Source: Methanoregula sp. (GTDB taxonomy: Archaea; Halobacteriota; Methanomicrobia; Methanomicrobiales; Methanospirillaceae). From it: 64,000 nucleotides of DNA. The first letter of the stretch is position 1. Each line of letters begins with the position of its first letter. The notes beneath the pieces were generated by a model, which searched no databases, was not told where the DNA came from, and was given only the letters and a program-made list of their open reading frames with translations. The stretch is from assembly GCF_023227875.1 (NCBI RefSeq), contig NZ_JALOCH010000006.1:1-64000 (forward strand), given 5' to 3'. Positions 8,505 to 15,774 of this stretch are shown one piece after another. The translations under genes were made by a program, and so were the position numbers.

Positions 8505-9667
8505 GAGACGTAGCAGTCATAGGTATCGGGTGCACCAGGTTCGGAGAGCACTGGAACAGGTCGTTCCGCGACCTTTTCGTGGAGGCAGGGGCACTTGCCC
8601 TTGAGGACGCGAAACTCTCGGGAGAGAAGATCGATGCCATGTACGTCGGTAACATGAGCGCCGGCCGGTTCATCGAGCAGGAGCACATCGGCGCCCTCAT
8701 CGCGGACTACGCGGGCATGGCAACACGCCACATTCCCGCTACCCGAGTCGAAGCGGCCTGCGCATCCGGCGGCCTTGCCTTCCGGCAGGCCGTCATCGCG
8801 GTCGCGAGCGGCATGGAAGACATTGTCGTTGCAGCGGGCGTCGAGAAGATGACCGATGTCGAGCCCGGCGCGAGTACCGACGCCCTGACCGGCGCAGCGG
8901 ACCGCGAGTGGGAAGGGTTTGTCGGTGCGACATTCCCCGGTCTCTACGCGATGATCGCAACCGATTACATGCACAAGTACCACATGACCCGCGAGCAGCT
9001 GGCACAGGTAGCGGTCAAGAACCATTACAACGGTGCCCGCAATCCCATTGCCCAGTTCCCGCAGGAGATCACGCTGGACACCGTCCTGAAGTCCACGATG
9101 GTTGCAGAGCCCCTCCGGCTCTTCGACTGCTCGCCCATCACCGATGGCGCGGCCGCGGTCATCGTTGCACCGCTCGATCGGGCACGTGAGTTCACGGACA
9201 CGCCGATCAAGGTGCTGGCAACAGCACAGGCAAGCGACACTATCGCCCTTCACGACCGGCGCGATATCTCTACACTGGATGCATCCGTTGCCGCCGGGCA
9301 GAGGGCATTCAAGATGGCAAAACTCACCAACAAGGACATCAACATGGTGGAAGTGCACGACTGCTTCTCGATCGCCGAGATCTGTGCGATCGAGGACCTC
9401 GGGTTCTGCAGGAAAGGAACGGCCGGCAAGTTCACCGCTGACGGCGAAACCGCAATCGGCGGCAAGATCCCGGTCAACACGAGCGGCGGCCTCAAGGCCT
9501 GCGGCCACCCGGTCGGCGCAACCGGCATCAAGCAGGTGTGCGAGATCGTCCAGCAGCTCCGTGGCGACGCGGGCAGGCGGCAGGTCGAGAACGCGAAGAT
9601 CGGCATGACCCACAACGTAGGCGGCACCGGTGCCACCGTTGCCGTGCACATCCTCGGGAGGGTATAA
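8501..9667 (+). CDS. Acetyl-CoA C-acetyltransferase (thiolase, archaeal mevalonate type)
   Basis: It makes acetoacetyl-CoA from two acetyl-CoA and hands it to HMG-CoA synthase. The 388-residue sequence has the nucleophilic Cys in VEAACASGGLAF (about residue 86), the His of VEVHDCFSIAEI and the GHPVGATG loop. The archaeal enzyme lacks the second catalytic Cys usual in bacterial thiolases, which fits its dependence on tight coupling with the synthase. It overlaps the synthase by four bases, and the DUF35 gene starts two bases after its stop. The subfamily is firm from context. Confidence 0.94.
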   Translation: MRDVAVIGIGCTRFGEHWNRSFRDLFVEAGALALEDAKLSGEKIDAMYVGNMSAGRFIEQEHIGALIADYAGMATRHIPATRVEAACASGGLAFRQAVIAVASGMEDIVVAAGVEKMTDVEPGASTDALTGAADREWEGFVGATFPGLYAMIATDYMHKYHMTREQLAQVAVKNHYNGARNPIAQFPQEITLDTVLKSTMVAEPLRLFDCSPITDGAAAVIVAPLDRAREFTDTPIKVLATAQASDTIALHDRRDISTLDASVAAGQRAFKMAKLTNKDINMVEVHDCFSIAEICAIEDLGFCRKGTAGKFTADGETAIGGKIPVNTSGGLKACGHPVGATGIKQVCEIVQQLRGDAGRRQVENAKIGMTHNVGGTGATVAVHILGRV

Positions 9668-9668
9668 G

Positions 9669-10061
9669 ATGACCGTTGCACGATTCTGGAGAAAGATCCC
9701 CCAGCGGTACAACCTGGAGGGCACAAAATGCACAACCTGCGGCCGGCACTTCTTCCCCCCTCGGACCTTCTGCCCCGACTGCCGTCGTAACGGCAAGATC
9801 GCGGTCCACAAATTCGCAGGCTTCGGAACGATCGTCACCTACACGGTGATCCAGACCGAACCGGACCATTTCTCTTCCCCCGGGCCGTACGTGCTTGCCA
9901 TCATCAAGCTTGACGAGGGACCCCAGATGACCACCCAGATCATCTGCGACCCGAAAGAGGCGAAGATCGGAATGCGGGTAAAAAGCGTGTTCCGCAAGAT
10001 CGCGACTGATGGCGAGAGCGGTATCATCCACTATGGCACGAAGTTTGTGCCGGGGGAGTAA
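9669..10061 (+). CDS. DUF35 OB-fold/zinc-ribbon protein, scaffold of the thiolase-HMG-CoA synthase complex
   Basis: The protein is 130 residues from the ATG at 9669, two bases after the thiolase stop. The N-terminal rubredoxin-like zinc ribbon has four cysteines (CTTCGRHFFPPRTFCPDC), followed by an OB-fold (GTIVTYTVIQTEPDHF ... PYVLAIIKLDEG). In methanogens this family bridges thiolase and HMG-CoA synthase and shares the CoA pantetheine site, so acetoacetyl-CoA passes directly. The last 12 codons are duplicated at 13017-13055, about 3 kb downstream. The gene ends in a T-run that may terminate the four-gene operon. Confidence 0.92.
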   Translation: MTVARFWRKIPQRYNLEGTKCTTCGRHFFPPRTFCPDCRRNGKIAVHKFAGFGTIVTYTVIQTEPDHFSSPGPYVLAIIKLDEGPQMTTQIICDPKEAKIGMRVKSVFRKIATDGESGIIHYGTKFVPGE

Positions 10062-10069
10062 TTTTTTTC
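10062..10069 (+). terminator. T-run after the mevalonate operon
   Basis: A run of seven T's begins directly after the DUF35 stop codon. Archaeal RNA polymerase terminates at such runs without needing a hairpin. A similar run follows the duplicated gene end at 13056. Confidence 0.4.
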
Positions 10070-10159
10070 ATAAGTTTTCCAAACCAGGAATCGCACCTTA
10101 CCAATGGTAATTATCAGGCAGATCGGTCACCCATCAGGATCAGCAACGGGATACTACCG

Positions 10160-10301
10160 GGATACTTTAAAAGATGTTCAGGTATCCGGAACAAGAGTTC
10201 CATTTTTCGGAACAATGCATTCCACATGAAATTCTCATGGTGTTTCATCACATGGACATGAGGTGTCGGTAAAAAAGCCGAACATCAAGGAGCATGAAAA
10301 C
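10160..10301 (+). promoter_or_regulatory. Promoter and conserved leader of the first small exported protein
   Basis: A TATA-like stretch (about 10164-10172, ACTTTAAAA) is followed at the expected transcription start by the inverted repeat GGAAC-AAGA-GTTCC (10188-10201) and a second, looser one (10209-10223). A leader of about 100 bases then leads to AAGGAG (10287-10292). The block from TATA to Shine-Dalgarno aligns well with 10924-11068 ahead of the second exported protein, so the leader as well as the gene was duplicated and kept. Confidence 0.6.
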
Positions 10302-10805
10302 ATGGAAAAGATTGGAGTGACTGCAACGGTAGCGATACTTATTGTTGCGCTGCTGATAACCGGGGTTGTAAGCGCCCTGACCTCGAATGAAACGCAGGAA
10401 AAAACAATATTGATCAGGGGCATCGGCCCCGGTATCACGATGATGACGAGTGATGGACAAATTATCCGTACGAAGTTCTACAACATAACCAATGAGACGG
10501 ATATCGGATCCGCGAATGAAACGCATGAAAAATATATATGGCTCAAGGCCAACGGCCCTGATACATTGATGACAAGTGACGGGCAGGTTGTCAGGGTAAA
10601 GACAATAGTCCACAAGGCAAACGAAACACTAAATGGAACAAACGGGACGGATGATAATTCCGGATCTCAATTCCTGACCACCAATTGGACCGGGGTTCAT
10701 AAGTACACCATCCGTGTTGAGCCGGAGTTCGGTGAAAACCACAAGAACGAGTATGAGGTCATAATGATTGGTTCAGTTAACAACTCATCACCACTCATCC
10801 CCTGA
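10302..10805 (+). CDS. Small exported protein with internal repeat, function unknown
   Basis: The protein is 167 residues from the ATG at 10302, nine bases after AAGGAG; an in-frame GTG at 10263 has no such site. It has an N-terminal signal peptide (VTATVAILIVALLITGVVSA), then two copies of a unit of about 38 residues sharing NET-x-EK ... GP ... MTSDGQ-x2-R-x-K ... NET, and many N-x-S/T sequons, suggesting glycosylation at the cell surface. The signal peptide, the SDGQII block and the upstream leader are shared with the gene at 11069, so they are paralogues. No family was recognised. Confidence 0.7.
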   Translation: MEKIGVTATVAILIVALLITGVVSALTSNETQEKTILIRGIGPGITMMTSDGQIIRTKFYNITNETDIGSANETHEKYIWLKANGPDTLMTSDGQVVRVKTIVHKANETLNGTNGTDDNSGSQFLTTNWTGVHKYTIRVEPEFGENHKNEYEVIMIGSVNNSSPLIP

Positions 10806-10923
10806 TGACATGTCCACATTAGGTATCTCTTATCTGAGATCAGTTGATCTTTACAATTCTTTTTAAGAGAGGTTGTTTTTAACGAAAGATCCTATCAGGT
10901 CCCGGAAAAACATGATAGACTCG

Positions 10924-11068
10924 GGATATATTAATGATGTTCAGGATTCCGGAACAACCGTTCCATTTTTTTGAGACGCTACGTTCCACGTGATATTCTC
11001 ATGGCGTTCCATTCAATGCAGTATATGGTGTTCAGTATAAAATGCTGGACATCGAGGAGTGAAAAAGC
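10924..11068 (+). promoter_or_regulatory. Promoter and conserved leader of the second small exported protein
   Basis: Second copy of the promoter-leader block: TATA-like ATATATTA (10926-10933), inverted repeat GGAAC-AACC-GTTCC at 10951-10964 near the expected transcript start, and a leader of about 110 bases ending in GAGGAG ahead of the ATG at 11069. The loop differs from the first copy (AACC versus AAGA) while the arms are identical, as expected for a protein-binding site or a small RNA hairpin. Confidence 0.6.
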
Positions 11069-11581
11069 ATGAAACGAATAGGAATTGCAGCAGCGATATT
11101 GATTATCGCGCTGCTGATGACCGGGGTCGCAAGCGCCCTGGACACCGCAGGAATGAGCGATGGGCAGATTATCAAAAAGATAACTATCAAAGTGGACAAT
11201 GAGACACCAATTGGAGACAACATTGCAATGGCAGATCCCGATCCTGTACCAAGTCCCGATCGTATTAAGATCGGCGTTATTCACAGTCCTGCCTCAAAAG
11301 GTGGATCCGGATCCGTAGCTCCCGGATATGCCGATCTCTGGGGTCCTTTCTCATGGAATGCCGGAGACATGGTGAGTGTTTCTGCTACGTGGACTCCCAC
11401 GAACCAAGGCGTTTTTCTAGGCATCTATGATAGGGCCAATCCATCTTGGGATTACGTGGAGTGGAAGACCGGAGGATCGGGAACTTTTTCAAGATCTGTT
11501 CCCTACACGAGCAGCCAGTGGACATATGCAATCGTGAACCCGGATTCAAACCCTGCAACGGTATACTACACCATGACCTGA
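11069..11581 (+). CDS. Small exported protein, paralogue of the gene at 10302, with a different C-terminal domain
   Basis: The protein is 170 residues. Signal peptide (IGIAAAILIIALLMTGVASA) nearly matches that of the upstream paralogue, followed by one short repeat block (MSDGQIIKKITIKVDNET). The C-terminal ~100 residues are different: Gly/Ser- and Trp-rich with a beta-sandwich look (VSVSATWTPTNQGVFLGIYD, WTYAIVNPDSNPATVYYTMT), resembling bacterial pre-peptidase C-terminal or carbohydrate-binding-like folds. It is preceded by GAGGAG. It looks like a shared secretion module joined to different surface domains. The function is unknown. Confidence 0.7.
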   Translation: MKRIGIAAAILIIALLMTGVASALDTAGMSDGQIIKKITIKVDNETPIGDNIAMADPDPVPSPDRIKIGVIHSPASKGGSGSVAPGYADLWGPFSWNAGDMVSVSATWTPTNQGVFLGIYDRANPSWDYVEWKTGGSGTFSRSVPYTSSQWTYAIVNPDSNPATVYYTMT

Positions 11582-11685
11582 ACGCACGGGAACTGCCCAC
11601 TGAAGGAATATGAGGGTGCGTATCACCCATCATAATTCCTTTATTCGGAGATGTATATGCTGATTACAAACAATGGAGAAATCAG

Positions 11686-12342
11686 ATGGAACAGAAATTT
11701 ATTGCAGTAACAGGAGTGTTAATCCTGACAGGACTAATATTTGCGTTCGCCATTGCATTTCTTGTTGACGGTGTGAGCGGGCGGACAGAAGACCTCTGGC
11801 TGGTCCAGAACACGCAATTGACACATGCCTCAGATCCCCCTTCAGAAAATGGATCGGAAATTATTCCAAAGACAACAACAGAAAATGAGACCTATCCCCG
11901 GCCCGTTGTATCAAACAACTGGTCTAATGCCAGCAGGACCAGTATAAAATTAAAAACCGTCGCCTATAACCAGAGCGCGGCACTGGTATCGTCTCCCGGT
12001 GGAAAACTGGGGATGCTACTGCTAATCGACAGGAATGATCCTGAAACAATAACCGGGGCCTTAACCGCTGAACAACGAAAACAGGCAGAAAAAATTGCCC
12101 TTGCAGATGCACGGGTCCAGGATATCATTGGAGCCGGGATGTATAACGTAGATATTCAGCCGCTCAATCGTATCCAGGTGAAAAATTCCGAAGAGATTCC
12201 TCTGCGCGGGACCGGCGTTTCCATCGTCTTCACGACCGTCAATACGACTACGGCAAGGAACGAGACGACGTTCATCGTCCATGTCGATCTCGACAAGGAA
12301 AATGTCGTGCGCGTGAGCCCTCCAATCCCTGTGAGAGAGTGA
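11686..12342 (+). CDS. Membrane-anchored exported protein, function unknown
   Basis: The protein is 218 residues with one N-terminal membrane segment (about residues 6-28, IAVTGVLILTGLIFAFAIAF), a Ser/Thr/Asn-rich linker with several sequons (ENGSEIIPK, NWSNASRT), and a folded outer domain from about residue 95 (LLLIDRNDPETI ... LADARVQDIIGAGMYNVDIQ ... FIVHVDLDKENVVRV) that resembles PepSY-like beta-alpha units. The start has GGAG 11 bases upstream. It lies in the accessory block bounded by the duplicated DUF35 end. No family was recognised with confidence. Confidence 0.65.
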   Translation: MEQKFIAVTGVLILTGLIFAFAIAFLVDGVSGRTEDLWLVQNTQLTHASDPPSENGSEIIPKTTTENETYPRPVVSNNWSNASRTSIKLKTVAYNQSAALVSSPGGKLGMLLLIDRNDPETITGALTAEQRKQAEKIALADARVQDIIGAGMYNVDIQPLNRIQVKNSEEIPLRGTGVSIVFTTVNTTTARNETTFIVHVDLDKENVVRVSPPIPVRE

Positions 12343-12406
12343 CAACAAAAACCTGAAAGTTATTCTTCTAAAAAATCTATTTTAATATTACCGGATAACC
12401 GATACA

Positions 12407-13009
12407 ATGCACCTGAATAAAAAAGCCGCGCTCGCCATGGGCATATTTACAGCATCGGTCTTTCTTCTTGCCCTGACGTTCCTCCGCCCCCTGACCGTCA
12501 GCGTGGTATTCAGCGGCGGCGATCCGGCGGTAACAAGTATTCCCGGCATATACACCCTGCTGGATTGTAGTATCATTGCCATCACGGCATTCCTGCTGGG
12601 CATCGGTACGATGGTTCTTTTCCGGATATATTCCCGGCCACCGGATGACGCAGCGATAATCTCTCTCCAGAACGGGGAGCCGGTACCGGAAATCCGACAA
12701 AGTCCCGATACTTCCCCCGGCCAAACCACTGAACCGGGCCCGGGCCCTGTCCCTGGTGAAAGCCCCGGTATTGTGCTGAACCTGTTGAAAGGCAACGAGA
12801 GATCCGTCATGGAAGCACTCATGAACCACGGCGAGATGAACCAGGCGGATCTCTCCGCACGGACCGGCATACCCAAGTCCACGCTCTCAAGGACATTGCA
12901 GAACCTCGAAGACCGCAAGCTCATCTTCCGTTATGATAACGGCATGAGTAAGATGGTGAAACCTGAGGTTCACTGGAACGCTTTGAGTGATAATGACCAT
13001 CACGGATAA
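12407..13009 (+). CDS. Membrane protein with C-terminal winged HTH (membrane-tethered regulator)
   Basis: The protein is 200 residues: two N-terminal membrane segments (about residues 5-30 and 47-75, TAFLLGIGTMVLFRIYS), a Pro/Gly-rich linker, and a C-terminal winged HTH (residues ~130-195: SVMEALMNHGEMNQADLSAR, GIPKSTLSRTLQNLEDRKL). This is the layout of archaeal membrane-tethered HTH proteins. It is likely to regulate genes from the membrane, and the exported-protein genes just upstream are obvious candidates, though that is inference. Its 3' end overlaps, in another frame, the duplicated DUF35 gene remnant. Confidence 0.75.
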   Translation: MHLNKKAALAMGIFTASVFLLALTFLRPLTVSVVFSGGDPAVTSIPGIYTLLDCSIIAITAFLLGIGTMVLFRIYSRPPDDAAIISLQNGEPVPEIRQSPDTSPGQTTEPGPGPVPGESPGIVLNLLKGNERSVMEALMNHGEMNQADLSARTGIPKSTLSRTLQNLEDRKLIFRYDNGMSKMVKPEVHWNALSDNDHHG

Positions 13010-13016
13010 ATGCCGC

Positions 13017-13055
13017 ATTATCCACTATGGAACGAAGTTCGTACCGGTGGAATGA
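13017..13055 (+). pseudogene. Remnant of a second DUF35 gene 3' end (IIHYGTKFVPVE)
   Basis: The 12 codons plus stop match the end of the DUF35 gene at 10023-10061. Of 36 coding bases 30 are identical, and five of the six differences are synonymous (the other is Gly to Val). The stop changed from TAA to TGA and a T-run follows in both. An ATG in the same frame at 12993 opens a 20-codon reading frame. The synonymous pattern says this was once a real, diverged coding end, not a recent copy. Confidence 0.75.
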
Positions 13056-13065
13056 TTTTTTTTTA
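13056..13065 (+). terminator. T-run after the duplicated DUF35 end
   Basis: A run of T's follows the remnant stop codon, matching the T-run after the intact DUF35 gene, and lies between convergent genes, so it can end transcription of the exported-protein block. Confidence 0.35.
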
Positions 13066-13113
13066 ATTTTCAACCATTCACATGGCATGCGATCCGGCCG
13101 CCCGCTTATTGCA

Positions 13114-14493
13114 TCAGCCGGCCTTGACGACCATCAGGGTGATATCATCAAACTGAGGCGTTGTGCCGCTGAACGCGAATACGGAGCTGATAATCTCATC
13201 CGCAAGTTCCTTCGATGAGGAATTGCTGTTGTTCCGGATGGTCTCGATGAGCCGGGGAAGATCATACATCTCTTCCCGGTCATTTACTGCTTCAGTGATG
13301 CCATCGGTATATAACACCATGACATCCCCGGGAGCGAGCGGGATCTCCTGCTGCGAATAGGTTGCATCCTCCAGCGCCCCGACTGCCATTCCGGTGAGCG
13401 TGAGCTCCTCGATCTCCCCGGTCTTCTTCCGTAACACGATCGGAGGGTTGTGCCCGGCATTCACATAGGTAAGCGTCCGGGTATCCTTGTCAATGACACC
13501 GTAAAACAGGGTGACAAACATGCCGGTTTTTGAATTGTTTGCGATGATGGGATTTGCAAAGGAGATTACCTCCGAAGGTTTCCTGAACCACATTGCGGTG
13601 ACCCTGACAACGATCCTTGATAAGGCCATGAAAAGTGCTGCGGGTACTCCTTTACCGGAGACATCGGCAATCATGATCCCGGTCCGGGAAGAACTGATGG
13701 GCATCACTTCAAGCGGTATCACATCGAAAAAGTCCCCGCCCACCTCTTTTGCCGGAATACTTTTTGCAGCGATATCGAACCCCTCTGTCTTTGGAAGCGT
13801 TTCAGGAAGGAAATTTCTCTGGATCTCTGCAGCGATCTGGAGTTCGGCATTCTTCCGGGCCATCTCGGTCTCCAGTTTCTCCTTCTCGAGCCTCGTCTTT
13901 CGTTCACTGATCAGGTTCTGGATAATCGTCGAGAAGATGAACACCGCAACGATATTGGTGATGACCATGGGGATGGCAACCACGGTGAGAATGGTAACGA
14001 ACTGGGATGCCGGCGTTGCCACAAGCATAGCTATCAGGGAGACGAGGGATTCCACCAGGGCAATGAGCACGACGGCAACCCATGTCGGCACAAGATCGCG
14101 TTTGTTGGCGAGGTACATGATTCCCCCGATGAATCCGGCAAGGATCGGGGCGATCAGGCCGGTATACATATACGGGCCACCGCCGGCACAGCGATAGAGT
14201 CCCCCGATAATGCCGGCCCCGATACCAACCCAGGGGCCGCAGCAGAGGCCGGCAATGAACGGACCTAAGTCCCGGACATTGAGTACAGCCCCATAGAGAG
14301 TGACACCGCTGATCGTCCCGTACACCGACAGCAGGCCAAAGATGACGACAAGGAGGCTCTTGGTTGTAAAAGATGGCTTCTTTCCAAGAATTTCCTGGAA
14401 AACGCGGCTCCGGGTAAAAAGATAGGCAAAAACGATGATCACGCAGATCATCTGGAAGAGGGTGATAATGCTCTGGACGATATTGGTTTCCAT
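13114..14493 (-). CDS. PP2C/SpoIIE-type serine phosphatase with LytS-like 5-TM sensor
   Basis: The protein is 459 residues. The N-terminal ~200 residues hold six or so membrane helices with the 5TMR-LYT pattern (LFGLLSVYGTISGVTLYGAV ... GPFIAGLCCGPWVGIGAGII), a coiled-coil linker (SERKTRLEKEKLETEMARKN), then an RsbU/SpoIIE phosphatase domain (FFDVIPLE, IADVSGKGVPAALFMAL, VLYTDGITEA, FDDITLMVV). Metal-binding aspartates are present. In bacteria such enzymes dephosphorylate STAS anti-anti-sigma factors; archaea lack sigma factors, so the target here is unclear. No STAS or kinase gene is adjacent. It is convergent with the exported-protein block. Confidence 0.88.
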   Translation of the reverse strand: METNIVQSIITLFQMICVIIVFAYLFTRSRVFQEILGKKPSFTTKSLLVVIFGLLSVYGTISGVTLYGAVLNVRDLGPFIAGLCCGPWVGIGAGIIGGLYRCAGGGPYMYTGLIAPILAGFIGGIMYLANKRDLVPTWVAVVLIALVESLVSLIAMLVATPASQFVTILTVVAIPMVITNIVAVFIFSTIIQNLISERKTRLEKEKLETEMARKNAELQIAAEIQRNFLPETLPKTEGFDIAAKSIPAKEVGGDFFDVIPLEVMPISSSRTGIMIADVSGKGVPAALFMALSRIVVRVTAMWFRKPSEVISFANPIIANNSKTGMFVTLFYGVIDKDTRTLTYVNAGHNPPIVLRKKTGEIEELTLTGMAVGALEDATYSQQEIPLAPGDVMVLYTDGITEAVNDREEMYDLPRLIETIRNNSNSSSKELADEIISSVFAFSGTTPQFDDITLMVVKAG

Positions 14494-14641
14494 GCTACCG
14501 TAAAATTCGCATCCTACCTAGATAGAATTTTGTAAAAAACCCGTACCTCCCGGGATAAAAGGTTTAAAACGGCACATCCAACGAATCATTAAGGCAGATC
14601 ACCGCGTACACTGTCGGTCAGGGATTTTTGAGGAGACAGAT

Positions 14642-15676
14642 ATGGTATCTTCACACCGTTCCGGGGAGATAACCGTTGGGATATCGGGGATTGGATACTA
14701 TATCCCGAAAAACACGGTAACCAGCCATGACATGGCACAATGGTCAGGTATTGACGAATCTGTCTTTTCCGCAAAGATTGGCGTTGAGAGAAAACATGTT
14801 GCAGACCCGGATGAACACCCTGCTGAGATGGGGGTGACCGCGGCCAGGCGGGCAATCAAAAAAGCCGGGATCGCTGCAGATGAGATCGACATCATTGTGT
14901 TCGGGGGTCTTGGTTTCTATGATTATAATTTCTGGTCCCCGTCTGCAAAGATCCAGGCCGGCATAGGGGCATCCCGTGCTTCCACTTTCGAGATACGCAA
15001 TGGCTGTAACGGGGGGAACCTGGGACTGCCCATCTGCAAAGAGCTCCTCTTAGGTGATCCTGAGAAGAAATACGCCCTCGTGGTGTGCAGCGACAAACTC
15101 TCCCTTGCGGTCAATTATACCGACCCGACCGCGGTCTCTTCGTTCACCTTTGCCGATGGGGCGGTTGCGGCCGTCCTGAAAAAGGACCATCCGGAAAACC
15201 AGCTGCTCTCCTATGCAAGCATATCCGACGGGTCCCTGGTGGATTACGTGAAAGTCCCCTGTGGCGGGACCCGGATTCCCCTGGCCGTGGCAGGCTCCCA
15301 CCGCGAGGATTGTTATCTTCGCGTTACGGATCCAAAGGCCCTTGACGGCATATTCTCCCACACCTACCTGAAAAACTACGTAACAGTAATCCATGACGCG
15401 CTTGAGAAGAGCGGATATTCAGTGCAGGATATCAATCATATCTTTACAAACCAGGTGAAGAAGAGTATCACGGATGGTCTGTTGGGAGAACTCAGGCTTT
15501 CGGAAGCCCAGACCATGAGAACGATGAGGGAATATGGGCACATGGGCCCGGCAGATACCCTGTTCTGCCTGGCACTGGCACAAGAGGAGGGCAGGATCAG
15601 GCCGGGGGACCTTGTTGTGCTTGCGGGCAGTGGAATCGGTTTTACCTGGGCGGCAACCGTGCTGAAATTCCGGTAA
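14642..15676 (+). CDS. 3-oxoacyl-ACP synthase III (FabH)-like enzyme with altered catalytic residues
   Basis: The protein is 344 residues with the KAS III fold: nucleophile Cys122 in IRNGCNGGNLG and the C-terminal GSGIGFTWAATVLKF block, which is close to bacterial FabH (GGGFTWGSALVRF). Aligning by eye, the FabH His of HQAN is Asn270 here (FTNQVKKS), and the FabH Asn of GNTS is His300 (YGHMGPAD), so the two partner residues look exchanged. Archaea of this group have no full fatty acid synthase, so acyl condensation in a secondary or cofactor pathway is more likely. ATG has GGAG 15 bases upstream. The substrate is unknown. Confidence 0.8.
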   Translation: MVSSHRSGEITVGISGIGYYIPKNTVTSHDMAQWSGIDESVFSAKIGVERKHVADPDEHPAEMGVTAARRAIKKAGIAADEIDIIVFGGLGFYDYNFWSPSAKIQAGIGASRASTFEIRNGCNGGNLGLPICKELLLGDPEKKYALVVCSDKLSLAVNYTDPTAVSSFTFADGAVAAVLKKDHPENQLLSYASISDGSLVDYVKVPCGGTRIPLAVAGSHREDCYLRVTDPKALDGIFSHTYLKNYVTVIHDALEKSGYSVQDINHIFTNQVKKSITDGLLGELRLSEAQTMRTMREYGHMGPADTLFCLALAQEEGRIRPGDLVVLAGSGIGFTWAATVLKFR

Positions 15677-15774
15677 AGATCCGGAAATCACGCGGATCTC
15701 TCCCCGTACTCCGGAAAAACCTGATTCTCATTTCCTCAATTCATCGCAACCCGCCCCATTCCGGAAGATGTCAT

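Noticed and set aside
8456..9838. 460-codon open frame antisense to thiolase and DUF35
   Set aside because: It is a by-product of high-GC third positions in the real genes. Its translation is rich in Arg, Asp and Cys with no family resemblance, and the plus-strand genes are certain.
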